A DNA stretch of 64,000 nt from Amoebidium appalachense. Its lineage: Eukaryota; Ichthyosporea. Positions 63,601 to 64,000 of the stretch are shown piece by piece (position 1 is the first letter of the stretch; each line of letters opens with the position of its first letter). The translations under genes and the position numbers were made by a program. The stretch is taken from positions 4,898,001 to 4,962,000 of the forward strand of contig CAVNZM010000013.1 in NCBI GenBank assembly GCA_963693365.1, read 5' to 3'. A model generated the notes under the pieces. It worked only from the letters and a program-made list of their open reading frames with translations. It did not search any database and was not told the DNA's origin.

Positions 63601-64000
63601 GTATGGGTGTGTGGGGTGAGGGAGGGGGGGAGGATTGCTGGTGGAGGCGGGAGGGTGGGGGGAGGAAAATGGGTATGATGTGTAGGGTGGAGATAGGATA
63701 GGGGGGGGGAGGGGGGTTGTGAGTTATCTGGATGGGAAGATCTAAGAGCCTTTTTTTTTGGGGGGGGGGGGGGGGGGGAGGGATGAAGGGCATGGAGTGT
63801 GGGAGAGAGATAGGGTCGTGCGCGAGGGGAGGCGGAGGATATGAGGTGTAAGAGGGAGATAGGGTTGGGGGGAGAGAGGGGATGGTGTGTAGGAGGGAGA
63901 TTGGGTTCGGGGGATTGAATATCTGTGCCGGTATTTTGTTGGGTGATGTCACATTACGTCAGTTATAGCGTGACCGACTATGTCAAAGATCATCCTGCAG
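63601..64000. other. Intron, G-rich minisatellite and exon-end copy, to window edge
   Basis: Follows the donor GTATGGGTG. At 63,721-63,741 GAGTTATCTGGATGGGAAGA plus T repeats the exon's own GAGCTATCTGGATGGAAAGA plus T (63,567-63,587) with two changes. From 63,780 to 63,910 units of about 45-50 bp share GGAGATAGGGT/GGAGATTGGGT. The window ends CATCCTGCAG, which could be the next acceptor. Confidence 0.6.

Overview
The window is nuclear DNA from a eukaryote with large, intron-rich genes. All introns I could place begin GT and end AG. Introns are packed with microsatellites: CA/GT, CT/GA, and unusually long runs of pure G or C, some over 60 bases. The genes are a Gi/o-type G-alpha, an ARID4-like chromatin protein, a 6-phosphofructo-2-kinase, a copia element and a Penelope-like element. 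Together they suggest an opisthokont, and my best guess is a unicellular relative of animals such as an ichthyosporean. That is inference; there is no rRNA or mitochondrial marker to settle it.

Layout. 1-2.7 kb: a 92-94 bp minisatellite, a perfect 22-bp inverted repeat, one weak candidate terminal exon and otherwise no gene. 3.1-8.3 kb (+): a complete seven-exon G-alpha gene of 352 residues. 8.3-13.1 kb: no recognised gene. 13,093-19,987 (+): a young copia LTR retrotransposon with near-identical LTRs and a TTACT target duplication. Its reverse transcriptase is split by a second, non-coding LTR element lying antisense (16,375-18,346, duplication GTTCC). 20-22.5 kb: intergenic sequence with diverged repeats. 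22.6-50.9 kb (-): one 20-exon gene for a 6-phosphofructo-2-kinase/fructose-2,6-bisphosphatase family protein with an unrecognised N-terminal domain. One of its introns holds an intact 1,054-codon retroelement ORF with a GIY-YIG-like domain ahead of the reverse transcriptase (34,070-37,234, -). Another intron holds a small TA-flanked MITE. 53-56.7 kb: divergent intergenic region and likely 5' UTR exons. 56.8 kb to the right edge (+): nine coding exons of an ARID4/RBBP1-like gene, cut by the window end.

Most interesting points: (1) a dispersed repeat of about 120-200 bp, seen in at least 15 places on both strands, ends in ATTCAAA followed by a C run and carries weak pol III box-like motifs, so it looks like a SINE with a poly-C tail; (2) the kinase-phosphatase gene keeps its kinase motifs but has lost the phosphatase catalytic His (Ala) and Glu (Cys) and has a 33-residue extra exon at that active site; (3) the Penelope-like element has a permuted domain order; (4) exon edges are repeatedly duplicated into neighbouring introns, and several splice sites lie directly in microsatellites.

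The genes do not form a pathway. They are ordinary nuclear genes: heterotrimeric G-protein signalling, control of fructose-2,6-bisphosphate, and chromatin reading. Transposons and simple repeats have expanded between and inside them.
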